From positions 26,763,864 through 26,827,863 of the forward strand of contig NC_084465.1 of NCBI RefSeq assembly GCF_027409185.1: a DNA stretch of 64,000 nucleotides, given 5' to 3'. Below are positions 24,958 through 38,410 of this stretch, in pieces. Origin of the DNA: Cynocephalus volans (lineage: Eukaryota > Chordata > Mammalia > Dermoptera > Cynocephalidae). The position numbers and the translations under genes were made by a program. Each line of letters opens with the position of its first letter. Positions within the stretch are counted from its first letter, which is position 1. The notes beneath the pieces are model-generated. The model was not told where the DNA came from, ran no database searches, and saw only the letters and a list, made by a program, of their open reading frames with translations.

Positions 24958-27900
24958 TTTCTCTGCTTCTACCATCTTGCAATGTGAGACCACTGGGTCA
25001 CTGTCGCCACCAGCAGATGGACGTTGGACTTCCCAGCTTCAGAAACTGTAAGCAATAAATTTTGTTTTCTTTATAAATCACCCAGTTCCATGTATTCTGT
25101 CATAAGCAACACAAACGTACTAATACAGCTATCTAGGACATGATAGATGGCAGCAGATCTCACAGGGACTATGGTATTTACCTAGGAGGAGGGACCCCAA
25201 CGTATCCTGTATAGACCCCACCTTATTCCCTACCCCTCCCAATGAAGGACTAGTGGTCCTAGTCCTTCAGCATCTTCAGAGGAGCCCTGAGGAAAGTTCA
25301 GAATTGTGTGTCAGTGAATGCCTTGCCAAAAGGGTGACAGTTCAGAAATCAAGCTCAAATGATGAACAGCTCAGCCTGAAATGGCTCTCAGCTGTCTATT
25401 CCTTGCAGCAGAGAAGTGCAGCTCTGGCCCAGCCATCTCCTTACCATGTACTGGGGGAGGCTATACAGCATGCCCTGGTAGAGGATTTCACATGGTGTCT
25501 CTGGTACCACCTCTTCCCCCTGTGGTAGGAAACACACAGTTTGCCCAGGCCACTTTCCTGGTAACCAAAGGCTATGTCTTCTTGGTTGTAAGAGACGGCA
25601 TGAAAAGAGCACTAAGCTGAGAGTCAGATCTAGGTTCCTATCCTAGCTGTGTTAATGACTTGCTACATGACCATGGATAAGTCACCTTGCCTCTCTGAGT
25701 CCTAATTTCCTCTTAAGTAGGATGAATGGGCTGGTCTAGAAGACCTCTGAGGGCTCTTCCAGTCTGGACAATCTATGATTCTGGTTTTCCCATTTTCTGG
25801 AATCAATCCAAAATTTTTGTTTCCATGTGACATGCTGGATCAAGAGCCAGAACCCCCACCCAAGAGTTGGCTCAGACTACTGCTTTGCTGGACACACACA
25901 TACAGAATGAACACCCTGGATACACATGGGCTCAACTCAGACTGTAGGTATGCCTGGGACACTGAAACAGATGCCTCACACAGAGGCACTTCCCACGGTG
26001 TCAATCTGAGGCCAACTGAGAGCTCTAGGATGCTCTGTAAGCCAGGAAGGAAAGGCAGGTGGCTTAATAATGAGGGCTAATAAGGGAGTTGAATAACCTC
26101 TGGCATGGAGAGATAGGAAGGAGTACTAGCAGGGAAGCTTTTAGGTGGATGGAAACTATTTTCTGCCCCTCTCCATTAGCCCCTAAAAGATTACTTTCTC
26201 CTTTCTGAATAGCCCCCTCATGCACAACTATCTCTGTCCTTTTGATGACCCTAACTAAGCCTTTGATCAGTGTGGGAAGGCAGGGGCCTCAGGTGCTCAA
26301 GAGGCTGCTCAGGCCACTGTCGTCTTTGGCCAATGCAGTCCCTTCTCCCCAATAAAATTTTTATGGTTCCTCTGCTATAGGGCAAAGGTCACTGCCATGA
26401 GACCCTAAGGCAGGGAGGAGTAACAAGGCCCCTTCCATCCCACACAACTCAGCTGCTGCTTAAATGGACACAAATCTTAAATGGGCATTCAACAAAGCCT
26501 GGTAATCCCAGCATGTTTGTCTTCCTGCTCTCCAAAAGGCCTATTTCAGGTGTTCTTCCCTCTCCTCAAACCACCCTCCTTGTCCCACAACCCCTAAATA
26601 GTTATTGACCCTGCCTTACACTTCATGGAGAAAACAGAAGCAATCAGACACACTCTCATCCTCTGAACACCAAATCTACCAAAGAATCTCTGCCTTCCTT
26701 CTTGACATGAAGGATGAAATGCCTGTGCTTCTATCAGAGGCAAATCCTCCAATTGTGCTAGGGATCCCACGCCCTTTTACTTTGTCCAATGCATCAGTCC
26801 TGTACTTATCCCCTCTCCTGGATCATTTCTTTTAGGACAAAAACATACTCTAGTATCTCTCAGCTATAAGACACCCTCCCTTGACCCCCACATCCTCCTT
26901 TGGCTACCATTCCATTTCTCTCCTTCTCTTTACAATAAAACTTTTATGTTAAATACTTCCTTTCTCCCCACCCCCCTACCCCCCGAACTCCCTCTTAGAT
27001 CTTCCTTGGGAACTACCTCCTTTCTTGACATTCCTTTTCAATACACTCCAACTAGGCTTTCAGCCCCACCACTTCACTTGTGGTTGTCCTTATCAAGGTC
27101 ACCAGTTATCTTCACATTGCCAAATCCAATGGGAACTTTGGTTTTGTATCATGTGCCATCTATCAGCAGCATTTGACCAGGTGATCACTCCCTTCTTCTT
27201 GAAAGACTTTCTTTTCTCAGCTTTGATGATATCACAATATTCTGGATTTACTCCCATTTCACTGAGTGTTTTCTTTTATCTTCTTTTCTGGCTCCTTTCC
27301 TGACTCATCCCACCCTCAACACACTGGTGTGCCCCAGGGCGTTGTCCTGGTTCCATCCTCTTCTCTACTCCCTCCCTGGGGTTATCCCAGCCATTTTATG
27401 GCTTTTAACACTGTCTATAAGTCAATGACTCCCAGATTTATTTCTGGAAGCCATTCCTCTCCCTAGGAGTCTAGACTCATATCTATCTAATTGCTTCGCA
27501 GCTCCACATTGGTATCTAATGGGCATCTAGCACTTGGTATGACCAAAACAGAACTCTTGATATTCCTCCCCATCTTGGCAAATGGTACTTAGTCTTGATT
27601 CCTCACTTTGCCTCTCTGTCCACATCCAACCTAAGTCTTGTCAGCTATACCTCCAAAATATAACCCCAAATCATTCACTTTTCCTTATCTTCATAATTAC
27701 AACCCCAGTCCAGGTCACCATCATTTCTCACCTTAACTATTTCAAGAGCTTCCTAACTAATCTCCTTGCTTCCAATCTTTCCTGGTCCAATCTTTAAACA
27801 GCAGCCATAGTTATCAAAAACATAAATCAGATCATGTCACCCCCCTCCTTAATTCTCCAAAGACTTCCTTTGTACTGTGAACCAACTTTAAGCTCCCTAC

Positions 27901-30900
27901 CTTTGCTTATGGGTCCTATGTAAAAAGGCCCCAGGCCAACCTCTGTGACTCCACCTCTACAACCCCACCTCTTGCCCATGTGCTCCAGCCACACCAGCTT
28001 TCTTTCACTACCCTTGTTATGGCTGTTCCCTCTGCTTGTAATATTCTTTCCCCTGGTGTTCCTATGGCTGGCTCCTTCTTGTGCTTCAGATCCTGGCTTA
28101 AACATCACCTTCTCAGAGGCCTGCCTATTCTGACTGCCTGAATTCAAGTAGTCTACTGATGCTTCTATCATGTCATTCTATTTAAACTTTCTTCACTGTA
28201 TCTACCATTCTCTGATAGTCTTGTTGACTTAATTGTTTATTATCTTTCTTCCCCAAGTTTAATATATTGTGAAAGCAGGACTTTTGTCTTGCCTAGCCCA
28301 CAGTAAGAGCCCAATGAGCTGAATGAATGCATGAAAACATGCTCTGTGACAGCACTACAGACAGATTTTCTTCTACGCTCCTCCTGTGCAGGACCCCCTT
28401 AGCTTACCAAAGACATGGGGCACTTCTCCAGTTCCTCTTCATTCTTGATCTGCACATCTGCGATGGAGATATACTTGTGCTGGTGAAGATAAGAAAACAT
28501 CAACAAGGGCTGAGGGCATCAATCATATGTGTACCAGCCTCTTACATAATCTTCCCCAATGACAAGGAAATGTTCTGTTTATGGGTCTGTCGCCCAAATA
28601 GATATAAACTCTCAGAAGGCAGGAGTCTTAATCACCTCTGCATCATCAGCACTGAGCAAAGTACTTTACACTCGGTGTTTCTATTTATTCCATGTTCCCA
28701 TCTTTGTTGAAGTCCAGCAAATACCTAAGCATCTACTTTCAAAAAATGTGCAAGGGGAACCTAAGAACAGGCCCTTGCCCCTGGACCAATGCCCTGAGAG
28801 TATTGATGTGTGTGCATGTATGTATGGAGTGATGATTCCATACTCTTTGTGCTCACACACACAACAGATGTAGAGCAGACTCCTACTCAATCCTGGGTCT
28901 TTGGAAGTTAGTGGACCTATGGGGAGAGAGAAGTGAAAGGAAAGGAAGCAAGGAGTGGGAAGAGAAAGAGAAGGATGGGAAGAGGGAAAAGGAATGAGAG
29001 GAAGAAGAGAATGGAGCTGGCTGGTCAGCTCAGTTGGTTAGACCACAGTATTGTAACACCAAGGTCAAGGGTTTGGATATCTGCATGGCCAGTTGCAAAA
29101 AAAAAAAAGAAAGAACTTTTTCATCTATCTAAATGTAGAAAACTGGGTAAGAAGGGAGAGACCTGATTTTTCCTATTTGGCCAAAAGGCCTACAGGGGAA
29201 ATGTAGAAGGTCCAGAATGTGTCTAATAGAAGAGCCCAACTCAGTACCCAGAACCCTGGTAATCCAACTTGCCTTGATGGCTCCCTATCCCTGAAGACTG
29301 AGAGCCCACCCTGGTCACCTGCTTTAGGGTCTTCACACTCTCATGGATGGGTCTGGGTAATCCAACCAAGGTATCTGTGTCCCTGTGAAAGGTCAGACAC
29401 ACCAGATCATAACCTTCAAAAGTACAGAGAACTACCAATGCCACCTTGAGTCACATGGACCATGACACTTTCAGCATCTACCCCCTGGTACCCTTGACCT
29501 TCCTCTGCAAGCTTCTGGGTCCCCTATAATTGCTTCAGACACAAAAATAACAATGGCTCACAGAATTGTTCCTGAAAATTAGATTTGTATAGTCTCAGGG
29601 ACTCACTTGGTCTGGGAGTGGTAGGTTCCTGTTTAAAAGGGTATGCAGCCCAATAACACTTTTGACAGTGATACCCCAGTAACAAAGCCTTCTCGGTTTT
29701 ATAGAGGCCAGTGGGAAGGATTCAACAGGGTGGGGAAAAATGGGGGAAGACTGGATCTGTTCTGACCGTGTCTCTTTTTTATAGAATTTTAGCACATTAG
29801 AGCAGAAAGGGCCCCTAGGGACCATCTAATCCAACACCCTCATAAGGAAACTCAGGGAAATGACATGTTGCTCAATATCCTACACCTGGCTAAGAACGTA
29901 ATATTCTCTGAGGAAACTGGAGGGAACCCAAGGAAAAAATTCCATGGAAAAAAATCCAGAGTAGTCACTGGCAATTGCCCATGACCTGGTGACTCTAGGT
30001 TGTATTATTACTACTAAGCAACATCCCTCATTCCAAGCTACCTTCCCTTCTGGCCCTCTAAGAACCACTCTATAGCCAGTTCTGACCATCCAGTCACTTA
30101 CTGCCCTAGGGTGAATCCGATGAACTTGTTCCTGCTCATCTCCAAGAAATGCTCAATGTCCTTCTGTCTGAGAGGATGATGGAGAGAACAACCCCAGAAA
30201 AGGGAAGAAAAGCAAACCTTGAGAGAGAGAAACTTTCTGGGATCCTACGCCTCCAACGAGAGGACTGAAGCAGTGGGGGAAGACAGCAATTAACAGAGGG
30301 AACTTCAAACCTAGGAGTTCTGACTGCCAGACCAGATATATAGACTACTCCACCCTGGGCCCTCAGTGATTGAAACCCCAAAGTTCAGGGTCCCCGGGAC
30401 TATGAAACCCACCTGACCTTTGGGGCCCAGGGTAGGCCCTTGGGAAAGGCTACCCGCTCAGCAGAGAGGGGCACCTGCGAGGGTGGAGGTGGCACCAGAG
30501 GGTCCTGCTCTAACAGGTCTAACTCTCCATCCAAGGTTCGTTCTCCATCGCCTGTAGACTCTTCTTCCTCCTCTGTGGCTGGCTCCTCAGTCTTGAAGAG
30601 ATCCCTTTCATTGTAGATGTCCAGGCTGTCCTGCTTAGTGAGGAGTTGCTGGGGGTGGAAGGAAGAGGGGAGGGAAGGTACACAGACATCTTACCCTGGG
30701 CATCCTTGTCTGAGGTCACCCCTTACCCACAGGCTTCCAGACTTCAGGGAGCATACGGTCAGAACCCAGCTCTTGTGAGAACATCCCGTTCCCCACCTCA
30801 AACCTACTGTCCCCACCAGGCCCAATCCCAGGACAAGCAGCTCTTAAGTAATGGTCAGAGAACAAAGCATAGATAATCCCAAAGTCATAGTTACTTAGCT

Positions 30901-33900
30901 TTCAGAAAGCACTGATGCTTATTTTATTTTTTTGCTAACACTTTCCTCCTAATTATGCTCTGCTTAGGTGAATATTCAATTAGTTTGCCTTCTCTGAGCA
31001 TTCTCCAGCTGGCTGACTGAGGAAGAGGAGGACAGAAGCTTGCTGCTAGGCAGAGGGAAGAAGTAAGTTTGGAATTTTAAGTCTTGCTGCAAAAAGAAAA
31101 AAAAGATTGGACAGAAATAGGCCAAAAAGTTAATAGTGACTGCCTCTGGTTGTTAAGATTGTGGGTGCTTTTTCTTTTCTCTCTTCATCACATTTTTATA
31201 TCTGTTCCAAATTTTCTACAATGAGTAAGCATTACTTTACAAAACAAAAAATAAAGGTTAAAAAAAAAATCACACTGCAGATAATGTAGACTCGATTAAT
31301 GAGCATGACTGTTTAGTCCTGTCACCTGTAGCTGGTGAACTGAGGTAAGGTGAGTTCTCGGGAGGGGAACTTGTCAATATGACCTTTTCAGGACAGCAGA
31401 CTATACTGAAAACCCTAACCAGTCATCTCTCAAATGTAAGCCTTTGGTTCCAGGGCCAGAGTGTGGCTGGCTCAGAGCAAACCTACATGCCTCACCCCAG
31501 GCACAGGGATTTGCTGGCGGCCTTGCTCAGGTGCCCTGGTCCTTAGCCCCAGGATTCTACCCTAACTGTTCAGGATGCTAAGGAAATTCCAGGCACTGAG
31601 GTCTAGGCCAATGATCTTGTGGCGAGACATGGCTATATTATGTGATATTACAATGTTCCATAAGGACAGCCCAGGAGCCTGTTGGGGCTGGAGGACAGAC
31701 GCCAAAGCACAGACTATAAGGTTTCAGATTGGTCATGGGGCCAAATTGGGGCAGGATGAGCCAGGTCATCTACTGCTCTTTCTTAGCACACCCAGAGTAG
31801 CTTAGAATCTTGATTTTGAGCTAGTCAGTGTAACAACACCCCTCTCTGCTTTAATCCATACCCTTCGAGAACCACGACGGCCTCGCAGCTTGGAGGGTGG
31901 CGGAGCCAGCTGAGACTCCCCCAGATCAAGAGTATAAGAGGGTGGGGAGGCAGCACGCATGCTCTTCACCACCTGGATACTGTCCTCAGCCAGTGGAGGC
32001 AGGCCCAGTTCTGCCCGCTTCTGTACTTTGAGAACCTGAAGATGCTCAAATCCACCGAGGGTAAACTGAGGAGCAAACAGGAAAGGAGCAGAGAAGAGAA
32101 AGGAAGGGAGGGAAGTCAGAGAGATCAAGGTCATGGAAACATGGATGGAGAGCAAGAGCCATGACCTCCAGTCCCCTCGGACACCCTCCTTAATAAGGAA
32201 GTAGTAAAACAGGAAGGGGCAAATGTGGTTATCATTCTCAATTTGAGGAGTTCATGGGTCAGGATAAAGCATTATTTACTGATCCAGAGCTGGAAACATC
32301 TCCAGAAGTTAGGAAAAGGACTCCAGGTGGCCTCCACTGAAAAAAACCAGGAAACTCTCTCTCTTTTTCAGGAGCACATATAGATGCCATAAACCCCCAG
32401 AGTCATTCAATTTCTTCTGCAGTCATAAGGCAGTTCCCCCTTTGAGGCCTGCCTAGAGGGTATGTTTTTCAGCCAGCCCTGTGGGATGGCAGCCAGAGAT
32501 GGAAGATCAAGTTGAATAATTAGTAACAAAACTGCAACCATATACTTATAAGGGCTTCATTTTTTTTATTTTTAAGCAAATTTTCTATTTATCTGGAGAA
32601 AGGGAAGGACTAAATACAACATTTCACAGCTGGAGAAACTGAGGCATGGAGGGTTGCTCAAGGTTCCTCAGTATCAGCAGAACCTGGATCTCCCAAATTT
32701 CAGTCACTGTTCTTTTCGTGAAACATCAGCTCTAGTAGGGGAAGATGCCACTGACCTCCCAACTCATGAAGTGGCATCTCCCATTCATCCAATAAAACAG
32801 GTAACCTGCTCTGACAAAGAACATCTGATGCGTCTAGGACAGACTTGTTAGCCCTCCTTGTTAGCTGTTGTCTAACAGCTATCCTATTCTGCTGCCCAAC
32901 TCCAGCCCCCTGGACAGCCCCCTGGAATCGGACTAGAAGAAACTGAAGTGGCATAAGGCATTGCTGACCTGCTGAGCTGGGAAAGGGAAGGATCAGCTAC
33001 TCACCATGACCACCTTCCAGAGCAGAAGCAGAACCTTCTTTATGGGGAAGTGGGGGGCCAGGCCGCTACAGAATTTGGTAACCATGGAGAAGAGAAGAAG
33101 GGCAAAAGGCTCCTCATTATGCACAGAGAAGCCTGAGGAATGTGGAGAGAGGCAAGTGAGAAAGTGAGGATGAAGCCGCTGAAACCCTGCCCTGTAATTC
33201 TGATTCTGGACATTGTGAGTAAGATACTCATCTCCCCTGAAAAATCCCGGAGTACTTGGTCCTGAGGAGGCTTAGAGAACCCCTAGAGGGAAGCCCCTCA
33301 AGGGCAGGAAGGGAGGCCATGGAGGTAAAATGGCTTGGTCCCCAGAACTTACGGTGATACTTTGGGGTGAATGCCAAACTAGAAGTAACAGTAATGAAGG
33401 TATCACTTTCTGGCTGAAGGACTCAATGTATTTTGTAGATCATACCTCACTTTCCCACATCAATAAATACATATTTTAAATCCCATAGGCCTTCATATCC
33501 TATCCCTGTCAGATGACAATACCAATTTACATTTGAACAGAGCTCAGTTTTCAAGGTGATTTAACTGATTTTTTTCATGTGGGATTCATGATGGAATGGG
33601 AGAGGGATGGCTATTCCCATTTATAATCAAGGAAACCAAGGCTAAAAGAAAAGATGTTAATTAAAAAAAAAAAAAAAAAAAGACTGTATGTCTTTCCTGG
33701 GCAGATGCTCTGCTTCCCCTCCACCGTCAGCACCCCATCCCCACCCTTCCTCAAGCGCCACTTCTTACTCAGTTCAGTGCGGAAGGTCTCCCGGGCTGTC
33801 CTCCACCTAGAGGGATCTGTCTCTCGCTCCAGGCGGATATTTTCCACCATTAGGTACATGACACTCAGCAGCACCCTGGGGTTACAGAAAGGTCACAAAA

Positions 33901-36900
33901 GGTTCCCAACTCAGTTCCCAGCCTGTAGTCAGAGACCTCAGGGATGGTCTCTGAGGGAGCCCAACCCAGTGAGATTAGCTAGGGGGCAACTTCCTAGTGA
34001 TCTGGGTCTTCTGGGATTTGGGGAAAGGGTAACCCAGTTGTAATCATCTCCCTGTTTCAAGCCCATAGTGAGCCCTACTCACCGGAGCTCTGTGCTATCA
34101 GCGATGGACACAGCTGGTTTCCGAAGAGCACTGCTACAGGCCTGGCTGTTGCTGCCATGGGGAGGAGGGAAAGAAGGGGGACAGGAACCCATAAGACTTC
34201 TTTCCTCCCTGCGCTCCCACTTATCATACACACAAACATGAGTACCTGCCATTCCCTGGCTCTGCAACCACTAATGAAACTGGTCTAAGGTAAAGGAGCC
34301 CATAGAACTCCCTTGCCACCTCAGCAAATCCTTATCTGTGGTGAATACAGCAAGGGCAGGGTCTGTGGTATCCACTCTTCTTGTAATCCCCACTATACCA
34401 TACCTACTATTGTTCTGGATACAAAAGGGATGCTAAGCAACACCTAATGAATAACAAGCGGAGTTCATCCTATCTAAAACTCCTGGGTAATGAGCATGAG
34501 ACAAAACAAGGGGTCATGTAACGGTAACAGCAGATAAGGCCATCTGTAAAGCTATAACCCATGAAGGAAAGAATTGGGTACAATGACAGGAATTGACCTT
34601 GTCCCTCTTGGGTCATGCTGTCATGTAGAATAGTTTACTTTATAGAGTCCAGAGTTAGGCTGAAGGAAAAGGCTTGAATAAAAAGGGAATCTACCCAGGA
34701 TAGGGCCCTGAAGCCCAGGATTGAAGCTGTATGTGGGGTAGAAGCTGCTGAAGAGCCAAACTCAGGGAGGAAGGACAGAATACTAGGGAGCAAGGCTTAA
34801 TGGAGGGGAACTGTCAACAAGCTTTGGGCTGAGGTGTGAGAGACCCAGCTCCCCACAGGGGTCTCTATAGTGAGGGAACCAGCATAGGACATGAGGTCCC
34901 TTCAAGGAAGGGGGATATTTAGGCCAGTCCTCCCCTAAGGCTTCTCACTCGATTTCCATGTGGAGTAGCTCCAGGAAGGCCGAGAAGGTCCCCATCTGAT
35001 AGAGCAGGAAGCAGTTGTACCTGGACCAGTGTAGCACATCGACTTCTGAATCACATTCCCCAAAAGTGCCTAAAAGACCAGACAGTTGCCAAAGTGGCGG
35101 GGGGTGGGGGCCTATCCCAGTTCTTTCCACTCCGCCTCATGATCTGAAGACTTTCTGGTAATACCCTGTCCAATAATTAGGCTGACAGAGGTAGGGCGGG
35201 GTCCCTGAGAACTGGAATGAGTCAGGGGAGAGGAGAGGCATTCTCCAGGGTTAGGTCCAAGGTACTCATCAATCACCTGTCTTAAGTTTGGGTTCCCCCA
35301 GAAACAGATCCTAAAATAAGCAAGGATTCAAGTACAGGTAGTTTATTTGGGAATTAATCCCAGGAATCATCAGTAGAGAATTGGGGAAATGAGACAGGGA
35401 AGAGAATGCAGCCAAAAGAGTGCAATCCTAGGTGAAGCTCTGGAAACAGTATAACACACACAACTGAGAGTTATCCTATCCAAGAGGGGTGAAGTAGTTG
35501 GGCTATTTATCCACTAACTCCTGTCAGTCATTGGATGAGGGGTGCTGGACTAGGAGAGCACATTAATTCTCTACACTTCTTGGCTGCCCTGTGTGGGCTG
35601 TGGAGACAAAAAGATGAAGGCAAAAAAGTGAAAGTACTGGCAACTGGACATTGGCCAGAGCACCAGACCCAAGAGATATGGGTGGGCACTGCCTTATTTG
35701 CTAGTCTTCCCTTCATCCAATGTCTACCCTTTTTCCTGTCCACTTTTTTTTTCTTTTAGCTCCCACCTAGTTGGTTCTGCTAACAATCTTCATATTTATG
35801 GTTTCAGAGCTTATTTTCACTACTCCAGCTAGACTATCTCATTTCCCTTTCCAAACCTGGTTAACAGATTTCTGGGAAGCTTTCTCCAATTAATCTCATT
35901 TAGTTCGGATCATCTCCAAATTACTCACAGCATCCATTCCTCCTGCTCTACTGGCTTGAACCTTCAAAATGCCAATGAGAAATAATGGAGAAATCCATGT
36001 GTGAGTCTGTGCCACACTGACCCTCTTGCTAGTCTTTACATACAATTACAACCCAGGTTAGGGAAAAAAGAACCTTATAAGAGATCCTGGTATGATAAAA
36101 GTAGGATTCAGAACAACACTCAGCACCATCTCTTCATCTTCCTTATGAGCACAGGTTGACTCCTAGCACATGATAAGATCTGTCGTTGAGAGGCAGGGGA
36201 CCTTGCTTTCCCAGCACAGCCTGCCTCATCCCAGTCCTGACAACACCACTTCTCTCCCCAGCCTCCAATCCTCTCAAGCTAGCAAGGTTGCTCACTCACC
36301 TTGGGCCAGGTAGAGAACAGCCCTGGCCACCTTCAGCCGCTGCTCCCTACTGACCACCTCTAGTCGGTCCAGGAGTCCCATCACATAGGCCTTTTGGGCA
36401 TCTTCCTCCAACTCCAACCATTCCTTGCCCTGCACTAGGGATAGAAGGCCATACACATCCAGTGTCAGCCAATGCCATCCCTTCCTAGAAAGGCTCCTGA
36501 TAACATACCCACTTGATCTCAGCCCTGAACAAATTCTTCTCTCCAAAAGCTTTCCTTATTTAGCTGAGAAAGAATAAGAGATAGAAAAAGGACCCAAAAT
36601 TTTCTGGCCTGAACTCACTCTGTAGCCTCATATTCAACATCCCCTCTGTCCTTCACACAAAACCTCCACTGTCCTGTCTCTCTGCCTTTCCTCAAGGAAT
36701 TCCCTTTGTCTCGCTACATGTCCAATTCCTGGCCATCCTTACAGGCCCGATATAAAATTACCTCTTTCTCACTAATGCTCCAGCCAAAAATTCTGTTTTG
36801 ACACAAGACACTTTCTTTCTTTTTTTTTTTTTTTTTAAAAAGATGACCAGTAAGGGGATCTTAACCCTTGACTTGGTGTTGTCAGCACCATGCTCACCCA

Positions 36901-38363
36901 GTGAGCAACTGGCCATCCCTATATGGGATCTGAACCCGTGGCCTTGGTGTTATCAGCACCGCACTCTCCCGAGTGAGCCACGGGCCGGCCCCGACACAAG
37001 ACACTTTCTAACTATTCTATGACACTTAGCATTTTCCTCTTGGCCTCAGCTAGTTTTGTGATGTGCACATCTCCCCTTTACTACCAGACCACAGCTGTTT
37101 GTAGAAGCTGCAAATTTACCTTCACCTCTGCCTCCTGCATCTCTGACACAGAACAGATACTTACCACATCTGTTGAACTGAAAACTGAATTGCCATTGAC
37201 CAAGTAAGGAAATGAAAGTCTGAGAGTATCACAGTTTGGGCACATGAAATTGCTACTGAGAGTCGGGCAGAGTTGGAGGCAGGGGTTAAACATTAAGATC
37301 AAGGACTAGGCTAGGCACAGGATTCTATCGGGCAGCAGGGTTCTAGCCCAGCCCCACCTCACCATCCCTCTGCTCTCCTGGCCCTGTATTTCAGGAAAAG
37401 GGACCCAGCCCAGGCTTCTCCTGCTTCCACCCATGGCCTCTCCACTTGAGATATAAGGAACCCTGTATCTCGTATACAAGAAGGGAAGGGTATATGGTTA
37501 GGGAAGATGAAGGACCATACTTTGTTTTAGCCTTTTACTAGCTCAGGCTGAGATATCGTGGAGAGAAAAAAACAGGTCTCTAGAAGTAAGGGTTTGGGAT
37601 CACCTTGAGTCTTGAAATCTTCTTCAAAGCACCTCCTATTAGTGGTGAATTCCAGGTTTTCAGTGTAGCTATACAATTCTGTGGTAAGAAAGACAGAACA
37701 GAGTCACATTCAGGAGACCCTTAAAGAAGGGGCCTGGAGTGGAGAGAGTAGCATGAAAGAGCTAAAGCTTCCAACACATTCCTGTGTCCAATTCAATCCA
37801 GAGCCAGCTTCCTTCTTTTCAGAGCAGTTAAAAATAGCCACTTGTGTCCCTGGGTGATTAAACCATCAAACCTGTCCTCCTCCTGCCAGCTGGCTGCTGC
37901 GGCAGAGAAGGCAGCCTTCAACATTTGGTGAGGGCCAGGAGGGTTGGAGCACAGAGGGCTTCATGACATCACTCCTGTTTCTCAGGGCTGCAACCCCTTC
38001 CACTCTGTCAACCAAGACTGGAACTATCTATCCTATCTCTAGGGAAGAGAAGGGCAATACAACCCCTGAAATTTAGAGGCAAGATCCTGTATTAATCAGG
38101 AAGCCAGGGTAAGAGCTGAAAAGAAAGTGCTAGATGGCTCTTCAGGGTTGAAGACAATTCATTCTCTCCCTGCTGAGTTTCCTCAAAGGGTATAGTAGTT
38201 TAGGTTCCTGCCCACGGCCACCCAGGCAGAGGCAGCATCAAACCATGTAGAGAGCAGCTATGGCTGCCAAAGGGCTGCCTATGCCCAGGAAAATCTAACT
38301 TCGCTGACAGCAGCCTCTCAATATAAAATGCAGAAAGCTTATGAGAAATAAAAATGCCCTTTC

Positions 38364-38410
<47 letters not shown>

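Noticed and set aside
26946-28171. Several ORFs of 60-114 codons
   Set aside because: They lie in a decayed L2 LINE and are frame-shifted remnants or chance openings.
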